A stretch of 64,000 nt of DNA from Heliocidaris tuberculata. Its lineage: Eukaryota; Echinodermata; Echinoidea; Camarodonta; Echinometridae. The translations under genes were made by a program, and so were the position numbers. The notes below the pieces were generated by a model, which was not told the DNA's origin, did no database searches, and was given only the letters and a program-made list of their open reading frames with translations. Below are positions 11,819 to 23,854 of the stretch, in pieces (within the stretch, counting starts at the first letter, position 1; each line of letters opens with the position of its first letter). Location of the stretch: NCBI GenBank assembly GCA_025618425.1, contig CM046835.1:20655076-20719075 (forward strand). The letters run 5' to 3'.

Positions 11819-14211
11819 GACTGTTTCAGAACAGACTACAGCGAAAAGCAGACTTGTGCTGGCATTCTAAAAATATATGACAGGTTTTGAGGAGCAACAA
11901 TTGACTTTTCGCTGAAATTGGTGCTGCTGTGGCAAAAAACTTTGTTTTGAAAATGCAGTAGACAAGTCAGGTGAGAGTGTGGAGATGTCAGTGATCTTGA
12001 AATTATGAGAAAAACATGCTTGATCTTAGCTTAAAGCTGGGCAAGAGATATGTTCTAACCAGAGAGGACTCTAGAGGAAAAGATGGAGACAGTGAAAGGA
12101 GAGAAAAAGAGAAAGATAGGGGGGGGGAGGGGGGGGGGGGGGGGAGAGGAGGAGGTGAAGAAGCAAAGTAGAAGAAGTGTACAAGTAGTGAGGTATTGTT
12201 TTAAGCATGGATGTACTTCTAGTGATGACAACTGACTATGGAAAATAGCCGATGATACTCTTTGCCATATAATGATAGACAGAATCTGATTAGATAGAGA
12301 TCTGTTTTGATAATCTGTAGGTTACGGTGAAATCACATGAGTGAATTCATCATGGTTTGAATTCAAGTTACCTAAGGACAGTCTTCATGTCCCTTTAGTC
12401 ATTATCAAATCTTTATGAAACTGTTTGCAAGCTTAATTATTATTTTTTTATCAATTTCAATGAGTAAAGGCAGCTACTAAATAATCAATGCAAGAAATGT
12501 ACATAAAGTTTTGGAGTATCTCATATAAAGCAAAGAATTTTATTTGGAGTTAGTGCAGACTGTCTTAAAGTATAAAAATACGAAACTGGCTAGATTCTTT
12601 GGAACAAACCAAAGTTTGTATGTTACATCTATGAAAATGCTTTCTACACAAGTTTTCTCATGATTTTCCCCTCATAATAATGTACTTGTCATAATCCAAT
12701 ATCTTTGTAAGATGCCATAAACTTCGATGTAGTTAACTTCATTCCATATATATAGGAAAGAATTTCTTTTTACAAATAAATTTGTAAACAAATCTATCCT
12801 TATGTATGGCAAATGAAGTTATCGCTGTACAATATGTAGAAATACAGAATCCAAATTTAAGTGATTAGTAAAATCGGGGACAAGATTAAAGTGAGTGTGG
12901 GGGGGGGGGGGGGGGGGGGATGGTCAACATGATTAAAGTTAAAATTTCTACAGTAGAAAACATATTACATGTACATGTATCACTGAGCATTTTTATACTC
13001 TTGTGATGCCTTGTGTCAGAGTTTTTTTTAATAATTAAGATAAAACTAAAGGTCATTAAAAAATGGAGACATTAATTTGAAACTATACATTGGCTATTAA
13101 TAAGTTCATGGTGAATATTGACTTGTATACGTATGAAGATACACTTTCAATCCAGGACATGTATTGATGTGTTTCATGTGTCACTATGTGATTCTGTGAA
13201 GCTTCCTTTTTAAGTCTGATTAACATTAGATGATCTCTCAAGATACTCATTTTCTCCCTGGCAAGTGACAACAATCTGTTGGTTGTATTACAGATCTTGG
13301 GATACCTTGCTCATTGTTGTTATTGGGAAAATATGGGCTGCTTAATTTGTTTCATCAATTGTAAGGGATTGAAATTGTGTCAAAGGTTGATTGTCTGCTT
13401 TTCATTTTTTTCAACCAATCAAGGTTGATAGTGCTTGTATGATAATACTTCATCTGTATTGTCACAATTGTTTAATTGTGTTGTCCAATGTGTTCACTAT
13501 GTAATATGCAGTTTTTCTTCTAATGGATTTCCACAGTTTGCAGGTTTATTGATGACATTGCTACTCAGGTACATTGGAAAGTTTAAAGGAAAACTACTAC
13601 CTCAGTGTGTGTAAAGCAGCAAAAACCTATTTCATTCCTGAAAGCCAGTGCATAACAGAGCATACATTTATATGCAATATTCAGCTTGTTTGAGTGAAAG
13701 AAACATAATCCTATAGCTGCGCACCTTGAAGTCAGTGATAGGACCATTTGAGTAGCTATAACAGTTACTCTATTTTGAGTTGTAGACTTATGCACACAAG
13801 CAGTCAACACTGCACAGATGTGTCTTTTTAGAGTAACATGTATAATCATAATTGTACAGGCTGAACCTCATATAACCACCATTTGAAATAAATATTTTTC
13901 AGTCTGAAATATCTTGAAATCAAAGAGAGTGAATTGGATGTCTTTTTGTCATAAAATGCAGGTGTTCCATACTAAATTCTTAGGGAATAAGTAATACCCG
14001 CACACATGTAGCTGTATCCACAAATTCCAAACTGATAGAACTCTATTTTTTGGCACTTTTTTTACCAACTCTGTGCACTATTTTCTAGCAATGCTAATTT
14101 CTGTCATTTATCTACATTCATGTGTATTTCAGGTTATTAATTTTCCTGTGATGAAAAGAACAATTTATTGAGCAATTAATAATAAGATTCACAGATTAAA
14201 CAAACATGATA
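11819..14211. other. Unassigned DNA with homopolymer tracts
   Basis: Contains G tracts at 12119-12144 and 12899-12919 and a purine-rich stretch around them. No gene or element ends supported. Confidence 0.4.
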
Positions 14212-14213
14212 TA

Positions 14214-14720
14214 CAGTGCGAGTCAGAAAAAATGTCCCACTTTTTCAAATTGAGTATGGTTTTAAAAATGTGGGATTGATAGAATGTTTTTAGCATGTAT
14301 GGATAGAGCATACATTCCTTTGTTGCTTGGTAAAATCTGTTTCAATTTAGCTGTTACAGTTGAGCGCACAACAGCCATTGTTTGTAAGGGGGTCAAAACC
14401 CATTTGCGCCAAGTCTTATGATAAAAGGGCCCTGCCTGAGTTGGAACAACTCAATTATCATTACAAAAGGCTTTCTTGCTCATTGTGCAGTGAATCCAAA
14501 TCCGGCAAGGTGCTGTTGATGTTGGCGCAAATGGGTTTTCACCCATACACATTAATTTGCTCATATCCAGTAAATTCATTACTGATTCTCCACAAATGTG
14601 GTATCAAATAAAAGGGAAGAGTTAATCTGTCTGACGATGGTACAAGAAATATGATATATGCTATCATATTTGTAATATAAGCATTTTAAAAAAGTGGGAC
14701 ATTTTTTCTGACTCGCACTG
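14214..14720. mobile_element. Mariner-type MITE (507 bp)
   Basis: Long perfect inverted ends beginning CAGTGCGAGTCAGAAAAAAT, continuing through GTCCCACTTTTT, flanked by TA on both sides (14212-14213, 14721-14722). TA duplication plus a CAG start fits the Tc1/mariner superfamily. The 83-codon frame inside (14360-14611) has no transposase features. Confidence 0.85.
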
Positions 14721-14722
14721 TA

Positions 14723-15018
14723 GAGGACCTATCACGCTCCCTGTATTTAGTAAGCATTCTCTCCCATTTTTCCACTTTGTATTTCCTATCATCTCCTTGT
14801 GATGCTTGTAGTGAGTGTGCAGATATTTGTTTAGGGATAGATGCAACATAAAGAAGGGGTATAGTTGGAACACAATGGTAATATAAATAATTCCATGCCC
14901 CCATGTATGTTCTGACATAATGTGACACATGTTTTGCTGTGCTAAAAAGTTTTGTTTGCATTAGTCTGAATACAACATCACCATGCATACGTATACAAGG
15001 TGTCAGAACAGGGGGTAC
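14723..15018. other. Unassigned DNA
   Basis: Nothing recognisable between the mariner MITE and the inverted minisatellite. Confidence 0.35.
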
Positions 15019-15300
15019 TCGTTTTCCGAAGGTTCATAATTCCGAAACACAAATTTCCATAGCAGGGGTTTATAATTCCGAAAATGAAAAAGGTTTGTTA
15101 TTCTGAAAATGAAAAAGGTGTCATAATTCCGAAGGTTCATAATTCCGAAAATGCAATAGAGCCCTACATAAATTTTTGGAATTACGAACCTTCGGAAATA
15201 TGAACCCTTTTTAATTTTCGGAATTGTGAACCCTATTTCATTTTCGGAATTACGAACAGTCGGAGTAACGAACCTTAGGAAAATGAACCTTCGGAAAAAC
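15019..15300. repeat. Inverted (head-to-head) minisatellite
   Basis: The left half repeats a unit with TTCATAATTCCGAAAATGAA. The right half, from about 15175, repeats its complement (TTTTCGGAATTACGAACC). The arrays are mirror images around about 15165, so either strand folds back along its whole length. Confidence 0.75.
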
Positions 15301-15734
15301 AACATTTAAGCACTTGAACACGAGTCCATCGCTTTTGTACACATACACGATTGTATGGGTAAATGAAATGCCTCTGTTGATTTTTATGATGTTGTATACA
15401 TTATTTCAAGAAGAAGTTCTACTCTTGTATGAAGATAATACTGAAATATAATCCATTGAATGTTCGAAGTCAAATTTGCTTATTTTGCAAGGTCTATGGA
15501 AATATGATATATAGTGAAGTTAAAAAGGGGTACTGTACCATCAAGTAAATATGATTTGAGATATACATTTTGAGGTTTTATACACAAAATAAATCATTGA
15601 ATAGGAAAAACAAAGAAAATTATGTTTATGCTTTATTTATAGTGTTTAAATGTGTCTGGTTTGCATGATACTATGCCTGGATGTAAATCAGTTTGTGGCT
15701 CTGTGGCTTGGATTAAAGGGTGCAGTGGCATTAA

Positions 15735-15957
15735 AGGGAAAGTCCACCCTGATATCAAGTTGGTTTTAAAAGAAACGGAAAATAAAAGAAAAAGATAAAT
15801 GGAAGTCACGGAATTGCCAATTTGTCAACTTCAAAAATGCATAACTTTCATATTTCTCATTGGATTTTGTTGTAAAATAGGGGGAAATTGTTTCTCTAAT
15901 TTTTCTGCTTTAATGAAAATAAACTACTAAATAGGCCTTCCAGGGTGGACTTCCCCT
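15735..15957. mobile_element. TTAA MITE (223 bp), family G
   Basis: Ends AGGGAAAGTCCACCCTG and CAGGGTGGACTTCCCCT are inverted repeats. TTAA flanks both (15731-15734, 15958-15961). Confidence 0.85.
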
Positions 15958-15961
15958 TTAA

Positions 15962-16569
15962 GGGTACTGGCATCTCGGGGGGGGGGGGGGGGGGGGGCTA
16001 CTGTACTTGGTGCATGAATACGAAAATACAAGCCTAGGCCGTTAATTAGTGAGGGTGCTGGAGGGGTTGTGGCGTCTCTTTCACTTTCCCTTCCCCCTCT
16101 GTTAATTTCTTTCCTTCTCTCCTTTTTTTTTTTTTGGGGGGGGGCCATTTGATGAGGAACCATGTGCCCCCATGCTCCGTTTTCTATGCCACTGAAGTAG
16201 CGATCGTGTGTGTGCATGTGCGTTGTGTGTGTTTTCTCAGCAAACATTGCATTTTATATGAAAGAGTATTAATTTTGATCATCAATGAATAGGAAAACAA
16301 GCTTGAATAAAAGAGTTAACCTTCATCCATTAAACCATTCGCTCTATGGAAAGAATAATGATAAAGAATAAAAGTCAGTCCATCCTCATTTGTGGTTGTT
16401 GTGTTTATGTGCGTAAGGGTTTTGGAGGTGGAGAAGGGGAAGGGCAGGTGTTTCAGCTAATATCGTAATATGTGGTTCAACATACACATAAGCGGATGTT
16501 TTGATAAGTGAACTTAATTGTCCGTGAATTTTATATTTTCATGTTGAAGTTGAATCATCACGAAACAAT
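15962..16569. other. Unassigned DNA with G tracts
   Basis: G tract at 15977-15997, then a patch (16040-16200) sharing GGCCRTTAATTAG and pyrimidine-rich sequence with 1890-2000. CCACTG near 16188 resembles a hAT end, but no partner was found. Confidence 0.35.
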
Positions 16570-16748
16570 TGAAACGTGCGTACACCTCTCTCTGTTTATA
16601 ACATTTATTTTAGAAAACAATATATGAAAAACAAAAAAGTTCATATGCGTTCTGTTTGAATGATGAGTTTCTTTTACAATGTAAATACTTTATATGATTT
16701 TACGAATTGGTATCGAAAAATAAATGAATCTTGAATCTTGAATCTTGA
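16570..16748 (+). mobile_element. LINE 3'-end fragment
   Basis: Ends AATAAATGAATCTTGAATCT with three direct GAATCTT copies after an ATGTAAATACTTTATATG segment. This is the usual tail structure (polyadenylation signal plus short tandem tail) of non-LTR retrotransposons. The coding part is absent. Confidence 0.5.
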
Positions 16749-17126
16749 ACCCAAAATGACCGTCAGAAGTTGGACGTGATCAATGGGAGAACAATCGATC
16801 ATTTTATGGGAATGTTTTATTTATACTGTGTGGCTTGCATTTTCCTCCACCGCATATTTTTCCAACTGATGGAACGTCAAGATGTCAAAATACCGTAACC
16901 TCAATAAATGTGAAAGAAATAAGAAAATAAAAAGAAAAGAGAGATATATATATATTACTGATAACACAGCTTGTGTGTGAGATTGTTTAGAAAAGAGACT
17001 AGAAATTGGTTTAAAGAGTGAATGTGCACGAAAGTAGAGAGGAAGGACATGGAAAAGAAGTACACAAAAGAATATTAAAATCAACAAATTTTGGAAAACT
17101 GTAGAATACCCACAACACAATTAATC

Positions 17127-17255
17127 CTTACCCTAAACCTAACCCTAACCCTAATCCTAACCCTATTGTGTAACCCTAATGACTCTAACCCTAACCCTAT
17201 CCCGCAACCTCTATCCTAACCCTAACCCTAACCCAAATGAACCCTAACCCTGATC
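17127..17255 (-). repeat. Degenerate interstitial telomeric repeats
   Basis: About 15 CCCTAA units, many intact, some with one or two changes (CCTAATCCTAACC, ACCCTAACCC). On the minus strand this is TTAGGG, the animal telomere unit. Similar broken units recur at 17580-17650 and 17880-17900. Confidence 0.8.
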
Positions 17256-18170
17256 CAGTGGGTATGTAGACCTTGGACTCAGGAGGGGCCAACATGTCAG
17301 TTTACTGTAATAAATTATGTAATTGGGTAAGGAAACCATTATTTGAGGGCCGTGGTTTGCTTTATGGAAGGGGGCATTTGTTCGGTAAATGAAGTAGGCC
17401 TAAATGTACAAGATTGAGAATTTATTCTCTTAGACATGATTCGTTTCCATGTATTCACTACCCTACTAAATTACTTTCTTCCCGCTTGTGTCGAAAATCT
17501 GTCAGGAGGGGCAACTGCCCGATGTCCCTTGAATCCTACTGACCTGCCACCTCCTCCTCCCCAAACGCTTGTGCCACTTACTCTAAACCCTAACTCTGAA
17601 CCTAGCCACAAACCAACCTCTAGCACTAATCATAATCTTAAACCTTAATCTGTAAGTCAGTAGGATTAAAAGTTTAAGTTAGAATATTATCAGGTTTAGA
17701 GCTAACTCAAGGGAATAGAATAAGTTTTATGGCTAAGTGTTTGCAGTTTGGTTTCGGGTCAGGTTTTTAAGAGTAGTGAATACTTTGGGGAGGGGTCTCT
17801 GGCAAATAATCAGGTTTACAGTATCAAAGTTTATAGGGTTTGTGGTTTTTTTTGTGTAGACGTAGACCTCAGTTACGGTGTAAGGGTTAGGTTTTGGGAA
17901 ATTTAAGGGTTCGGATTTAATTTTTAACTTGATGGTTTTGGTACAAAGAGACATAATAAATATTAGAAGTATGCACGAGAAGAATAAAAGATAGAAACGC
18001 TGGAATTTAATAAGGTTCTGAATTCTTTTTTTAAAAGGCGTACCCGCTGCTCCAAGTGGAAAAAGCCTCTATTGACTCCTTTGAAATAGGAAAATCCGCA
18101 AAGTCATTCATAGTCTGTATATTCGCCCCTTCAGAATTTCAACCTTTCCTTAACCTTCTTATTGTGGTAT
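17256..18170. other. Unassigned DNA with decayed telomere-like words
   Basis: Scattered CCTAA/TTAGG words and no gene. Ends at the assembly gap. Confidence 0.35.
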
Positions 18171-18670
18171 NNNNNNNNNNNNNNNNNNNNNNNNNNNNNN
18201 NNNNNNNNNNNNNNNNNNNNNNNNNNNNNNNNNNNNNNNNNNNNNNNNNNNNNNNNNNNNNNNNNNNNNNNNNNNNNNNNNNNNNNNNNNNNNNNNNNNN
18301 NNNNNNNNNNNNNNNNNNNNNNNNNNNNNNNNNNNNNNNNNNNNNNNNNNNNNNNNNNNNNNNNNNNNNNNNNNNNNNNNNNNNNNNNNNNNNNNNNNNN
18401 NNNNNNNNNNNNNNNNNNNNNNNNNNNNNNNNNNNNNNNNNNNNNNNNNNNNNNNNNNNNNNNNNNNNNNNNNNNNNNNNNNNNNNNNNNNNNNNNNNNN
18501 NNNNNNNNNNNNNNNNNNNNNNNNNNNNNNNNNNNNNNNNNNNNNNNNNNNNNNNNNNNNNNNNNNNNNNNNNNNNNNNNNNNNNNNNNNNNNNNNNNNN
18601 NNNNNNNNNNNNNNNNNNNNNNNNNNNNNNNNNNNNNNNNNNNNNNNNNNNNNNNNNNNNNNNNNNNNNN
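18171..18670. other. Assembly gap (500 N)
   Basis: Exactly 500 N, a placeholder size used by scaffolders, so the true length is unknown. The right flank is a C tract (18671-18683). All frames crossing it are artefacts. Confidence 0.98.
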
Positions 18671-18769
18671 CCCCCCCCCCCCCTCCTTGAGCGATAGGGA
18701 CACCAATCCGGATTAATTTGGATCCTCCTTGCCTAAGCATTACTTCTACCTAGTTTGCTTAGAACCCAT

Positions 18770-19194
18770 CCATGCATTTTTTTAAAAATAAGTAAGAAAA
18801 TATCATATTTGCACAATTGGGGACATTTTGTTTGTTCTTAAAAAATGTATTTATCAGTAGGATTATTTTTGGTTTATGAGGACCCAATATAACAATATGC
18901 ACTATCAACAATACATTTTGAGTACCGCCCCCGAGGGAAAAGGCACTTAGGAGAAAACCGCAAAGTAATAATATTTTTAGTGTAGACATACGGGACAGTT
19001 GACCGCCTATACATCACAAACGTCTCACCAAATTACGGATTTGAGATTCGCTTAGATTTAATGATTTAGTGATCTCATTTTTCAAACATCAATAACTTTC
19101 TTATTCCGTGTGTGATTCTTTCAAAATTTCACCATCCCGTTTTTAATTTTCTGCTTTCACACAACCCATCTTACTACCAAGCTTAGATTGCCCT
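18770..19194. mobile_element. Partial TTAA MITE, family I, inverted copy
   Basis: Read on the minus strand from TTAA (19195-19198) it matches the left part of the element at 26295-26879 (AGGGCAATC, GTGTGAAAGCAGAAAA, GATGGTGAAA). Its other end is not visible near the gap. Confidence 0.65.
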
Positions 19195-19557
19195 TTAATG
19201 ATCTTGGTCTAGAAGAAATGAGAAATCATCATAAAACTTTAGTCTTGTTTGAACATTATGTCTCCCCTGTGGCTGTCAGAAAATTTGGACATTGATATCA
19301 GAGGAAATTAGTACTAATGACAGCCCATTACTGTCATTTCAAAATAATTTTACCCATTTTACATTATAGCAATATCATTTAGATAATGTTTGGTACATGT
19401 CTATCACCTTGCTCATTTAAAATCAGTGCCAGTTGCTTATACAGTATACAGTGTATACATAACCATTTCAAATGCAGATTTTATGTTTAACGCTAATAGA
19501 AATGAAAGCCCTCCCCTCTACATGTACATTTCAGATACAAAGTGAACAATCATTTAA

Positions 19558-20147
19558 AGGAGAATGAAACCCTAGGGAAAATCAATTTTAATGAAAAGAG
19601 AGGATAGAGAGGGGCAATTCAAAAAAAGTTCCATCAAAATCGGTTATGAAATGAGAAAGTTATGAAAGTTTGAAAAGTCTCAATTTACTTTCTATGGCAA
19701 TCCTCAAATTGGCAATGATACTTCAAAGTGACAGGGTTTAGTAGTACAACTCTTTCATATGTTTTGTGCACAAAATTTCATATTTTTTCCCATTATCTCT
19801 CAAGGTGCAGCTTGTCTCCTTCTTAGCTCAAGATATAAGAATGTATTTGACACAACATACATGCATGTTGAGTTCACAAAAAGACAAGCATCATCTTTAA
19901 TAGAGATAATGGAGAAAAATATGAAATTTTGTGCACAAAACATATTGAGAGTATGTACTACTAAACCTACGTCACTTTGAAGCAACATTGCCAATTTGAG
20001 GATCGCCATAGAAAGTAAATTGAGACTTTTCAAACTTTCATAACTTTCTCATTTTGTAACCAATTTTGATGGAACTTTTTTTTAATTGCTTCTCTCTATC
20101 CTCTCTTTTCATTTAAGTTGATTTTTCCCCCTGGGTTTCATTCTCCT
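19558..20147. mobile_element. Fold-back TTAA MITE family B, copy 1 (590 bp)
   Basis: Ends AGGAGAATGAAACCC and GGGTTTCATTCTCCT, TTAA on both sides (19554-19557, 20148-20151). The two halves are inverted copies of roughly 230 bp around a short centre, so a transcript would form a long hairpin. Other copies at 22006, 22795 and 32140. No coding capacity. Confidence 0.9.
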
Positions 20148-20151
20148 TTAA

Positions 20152-20575
20152 CCAATCTTTCCACACAGCTGAAAATCTGTGTTAACTGACCAAAGCACAT
20201 AATTTCATATGGTATTTTCTCATTTATGGTAATTTTTGAAAAATTATTCTAAACACACATTTCTGTAAATAAATGATTCCAGAAAACATTTGAGGAGAAT
20301 CTTTTGTTCTGAATATTACTCATAGACCAATAACCTTATGAACACAAAGAATCCAGCCAAGCCTTCATTACCATTTCGATTCTTATGCATTTGACACTCA
20401 ATACCTTATCCAACCCCCCCCCCCCCCCCCCCCTGTTGATGAAATGAAAATTGAATATCCAATCAGATGCAGTTGGATATTAAGCCATTTGAAATAGATC
20501 ATTACTACATTAGCCTTATATTTCTCACCTTCAAGCATACATATCCATAGGCCTCAGGTTTCAAGGTTGTCCCAT
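20152..20575. other. Unassigned DNA
   Basis: C tract at 20414-20433. Otherwise nothing. Confidence 0.35.
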
Positions 20576-20811
20576 CTAACATAGATCTTCGTCGAATGAG
20601 GGTTCAGGCATCCATGGACTTGTGACAAACCTCTTCCACTGCATTCTCACTGCTCCTGCTGCCTGTTGAAACTTAGACCACAGTGGCTTACTGTGGCCAG
20701 TCATAGTACTCTTCATGTGGGTACTCATCCACTTCTTGACATCGAATACAGGACAGGCTTGAAGGAGAGTAATCCTCGGTGTGTATGAATCTTCAACGAG
20801 AGTGGTGAAAT
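20576..20811 (-). pseudogene. Terminal exon of a HTHEDID-type uncharacterised gene (remnant)
   Basis: On the minus strand a clear acceptor (TTCTTCAAACAG) precedes an open block ending in TAG at 20576-20578. In the phase needing one preceding base it reads DFTTLVEDSYTPRITLLQAC, then VFDVKKWM, GHSKPLWSKFQQAAGAVRMQ, WKRF and PWMPEPSFDEDLC. Codon choice is protein-like, unlike surrounding DNA. The order (SYTP, VFDVKKW, GHSKP, then a basic VRMQWK segment) resembles what I remember following the HTHEDID motif in multicopy invertebrate proteins labelled DUF7869, possibly of transposon origin. It joins in phase to the last codons of the exon at 23753-23854. Function is unknown. The combined frame is broken in the upstream exon. 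Confidence 0.55.
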
Positions 20812-20848
20812 CTGTTTGAAGAATCATGCATGTTGGTGTAGATATCAA

Positions 20849-21589
20849 ATTACTGGAAATTAGTTACATTGCTACAAGTTGATCAAATAAATATTTATAG
20901 TCATATTTAGAGTATGAGGGCATTTGAAGAGAAACCCTTTTCAGGGAATAATTCTACTTAGATGTTTCTCCAAATTGACATAAAAGGAATGAGAAAGCTC
21001 AAAAATTATTTTTTGCCTCTCCCAGAACTCAACATTCTATTTAACACTGCGATCAGCACTACATGTTGTACGTCAAAATGTCAATTCTACTATTTGTCTA
21101 TATGCATGTATCTCAAAGTGGCACGGTCAATCAAAGTGGAAAGTTGTTACAGTCATCATCATCATCATCATCATGTACAATCATCATTTTTGACAAAACA
21201 ATTTACCATTAAAAGACAAACCACCTCATACTTGTTCAAAAGTCTTGTTAAAACATGTACATGTACTATTATTATTATCCTCTATTAATAATGTTGCAGT
21301 TAAATCGAAATTTGATACTGTTACTTAATATTTACAAAATTGTTAATATCTAAAACAACCCTCATGTAGACGTACATTCGATGACAAAATCTGCCCCGAA
21401 ACTGTCTTTATGAAGTTTCCTTGAAATTAGTTGTCACTTCACAATCCCACAATACTAAAGTTCCATGCTTGCGATTTCACTTACAATAGGCCTGTTTAAT
21501 AATGTATTCACAGCCACACCCCAAGCATACTCGGGTAAAACTCTAATCCCCAATGTCTGCTACACACAGCATTGAATGGGCGAATCAAG
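20849..21589. other. Intronic or unassigned DNA
   Basis: Would be intron of the minus-strand gene remnant. Contains a short (ATC)n near 21154-21174. Confidence 0.4.
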
Positions 21590-21593
21590 TTAA

Positions 21594-22001
21594 CCCTTTC
21601 AAGACAATTGACCACATTTTGTGGTTTGGCTCAATAACTTTTGATTCAGAGCTCTAAAAAATATGCCAGATGCAGGAGTAGAAAAAGCAAAAATTTCTAC
21701 ACACATAGTGTCCATTTTTGTTGCATGACCATATTGCGTTTGATGCCAGGAATTTCAAAAAGGAGAATAAGCTTCATAATCCTTAAATTGGCAACACATT
21801 GAGAGGTTCAAAATCACTATTTTTTATCAAAATTGGCAATTTTTTCAACTTTTCAACTAAGTTTCTAATGATGTATATTGTTTTCAAAGGCACTGCATTT
21901 TGTTAGAACCATGTAGCACTAAAAGAAAAATATTATTGTTGCCAATTTGAAGAACAAAATGTGATCAATTTAGCCTTTAAATAATTCCTGTCATGAAAGG
22001 G
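21594..22001. mobile_element. TTAA MITE family A, copy 2 (408 bp)
   Basis: Same ends and length as 3501-3908. TTAA at 21590-21593 and 22002-22005. The right TTAA is shared with the next element (family B copy 2). Confidence 0.88.
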
Positions 22002-22005
22002 TTAA

Positions 22006-22593
22006 AGGAGAATGAAACCCTGGGGAAATATCCATTTTAATGAAAAGAGAGGATAGAGAGAAGCAATTCCATCAGAATCGGTTACGAAATGAGAAAGTTA
22101 TGAAAGTTTGAAAAGTCTCAATTTACTTTCTATGGTGATCCTCAAATTGACAATGTTGCTTCACAGTGACAAGTTTAGTAGTACAACTCTCCATATGTTT
22201 TGTTCCCCAAATTTCATATTTTCTCAATTATCTCTCAAGGTGCAGCTTGTCTCCTTAGCTCAAGATATATCATGGGAAGAATGTATTTGACACAACATAC
22301 ATGTACATGTACATGTATGTTGAGTTCACAAAAAGATAAGCAGCATCTTTAGAGATAATGGAGAAAATATGAAATTTTGTGTACAAAACATATGGGGAGT
22401 TGTACTACTAAACCTGTCACTTTGAAGCAACATTGCCACTTTGAGGATCGCCATAGAAAGTAGATTGAGACTTTTCAAACTTTCATATCTTTCTCATTTC
22501 GTAACCGTTTTTTTGATGGAACTTTTTTTTAATTGCTTCTCTCTATCCTCTTTCTTCATCAAAATTGATATTTCCCAAGGGTTTCATTCTCCT
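22006..22593. mobile_element. Fold-back TTAA MITE family B, copy 2 (588 bp)
   Basis: Same ends as copy 1, TTAA at 22002-22005 and 22594-22597. Lies inside the presumed intron of the HTHEDID gene remnant. Confidence 0.9.
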
Positions 22594-22794
22594 TTAATGT
22601 TCTTTAAATTTATTCATATATTCTAATCCACCACAAGCAAAGAAAAGTCAAAGAGATATCATGACTGAGTAATATCAATGATCCCCATAATTCTTAAAAG
22701 AAAACTCAAAATGAACCCAAAAGAGAGATATATCGGAACTTCCTAGGTTAACGGCGCATTGCAAGTGTATATGTGTGTGTGTGTGGTGATTTAA

Positions 22795-23387
22795 AGGAGA
22801 ATGAAACCATGGGGAAAAATCAATTTTAATGAAAAGAGGTGATAGAGAGAAGCAATTTAAAAACAGTTCTATCTATCAAAAAACGGTAACGAAATGAGAA
22901 AGTTATGAAAGTTTGAAAAGTCTCAATTTACTTTCTATGGCGATCCTCAAACTGGCAATGTTGCTTCAAAGTGACAGGTTTAGTAGTATACAGTGTAACT
23001 CTCCATATGTTTTGTTCACAAAATTTCGTATTTTCCCCATTATTTCTCAAGGTGCAGCTTTTATCCTTCTTAGCTCAAGATATATCAAGGGAAAGTGTAT
23101 TTGACACAACATATGTTGAGTTCACAAAAAGACAAGCATCATCTTTAGAGATAATGGAGAAAATATGATATTTTGTGTACAAAACATATTGAGAGTCGTA
23201 CTACTTAATCTGCCATTTTGAAGCAACATTGCCAATTTGAGAATCGCCATAGAAAGTAAATTGAGACTTTTCAAACTTTCATAACTTTTTCATTCCGTAA
23301 CCGATTTTGATGGAACTTTTTTTCAATTGCTTCTCTCTGTCCTCTCTTTTCATTAAAATGGATATTTCCCCAGGGTTTCATTCTCCG
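22795..23387. mobile_element. Fold-back TTAA MITE family B, copy 3 (593 bp)
   Basis: Ends AGGAGAATGAAACC and GGGTTTCATTCTCCG, TTAA at 22791-22794 and 23388-23391. The last base before TTAA differs from the other copies. Confidence 0.88.
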
Positions 23388-23752
23388 TTAAGCAATGGAT
23401 GATCAGGGAGAATTAAGTCTATTTTCACTTCTCATAACCCTGGATAAAACCTGGAGATCTACAAGACAAGAGCCTTCACTCGTCTTCTAAATAAATACGA
23501 ATAAACAAAGAAATAATCCATAAGAGCCTGGAGACATCCCCATACAAAATAAACATGCACATGCCAAGCAGGCCACAAAGCTTGCCCGAGTCCAGTTGTG
23601 CAAGGGATTTGCATCTGATAAGCATAACATTAGTAATTAGGCCTATTGATCAAAAAAGGAAATACATTAAAACTGTGTATTTTCCTCCATATAATTTGAT
23701 ATCAAAATGAATAAACACTTGTCTAAACCTTAGAGTAAATATAAATACTAAC

Positions 23753-23854
23753 CATCCAAAGTGTACATGTATGCCATGTTGCAAGCCAGTTTCTTGAGAA
23801 CATCTGGTCGATGTCCTCATGTGTATGAGTGACTGGAAGGAAGTGAACAGTGAC
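23753..23854 (-). pseudogene. Exon with HTHEDIDQMFSR motif, frameshifted
   Basis: Minus-strand acceptor TTTCTTACAG, then VTVHFLPVTHTHEDIDQMFS and R, and a donor GATG|GTTAGT. The HTHEDIDQMFSR core is one I recall from uncharacterised multicopy invertebrate proteins (DUF7869-type). After FSR the reading frame must shift: a different frame gives MAYMYTLD, ending in the one-base phase that joins the exon at 20811 as TLD-DFTTLVEDSY. The exon is 102 bases, so phase 0 in gives phase 0 out, which does not fit the next exon. This points to an indel and a dead gene, or a sequence error. The presumed intron (2941 bp) holds three TTAA elements. No upstream exon was found. Confidence 0.55.

Noticed and set aside
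18056..18740. Frames of 180-213 codons across the N run
   Set aside because: They consist of X residues from the assembly gap.
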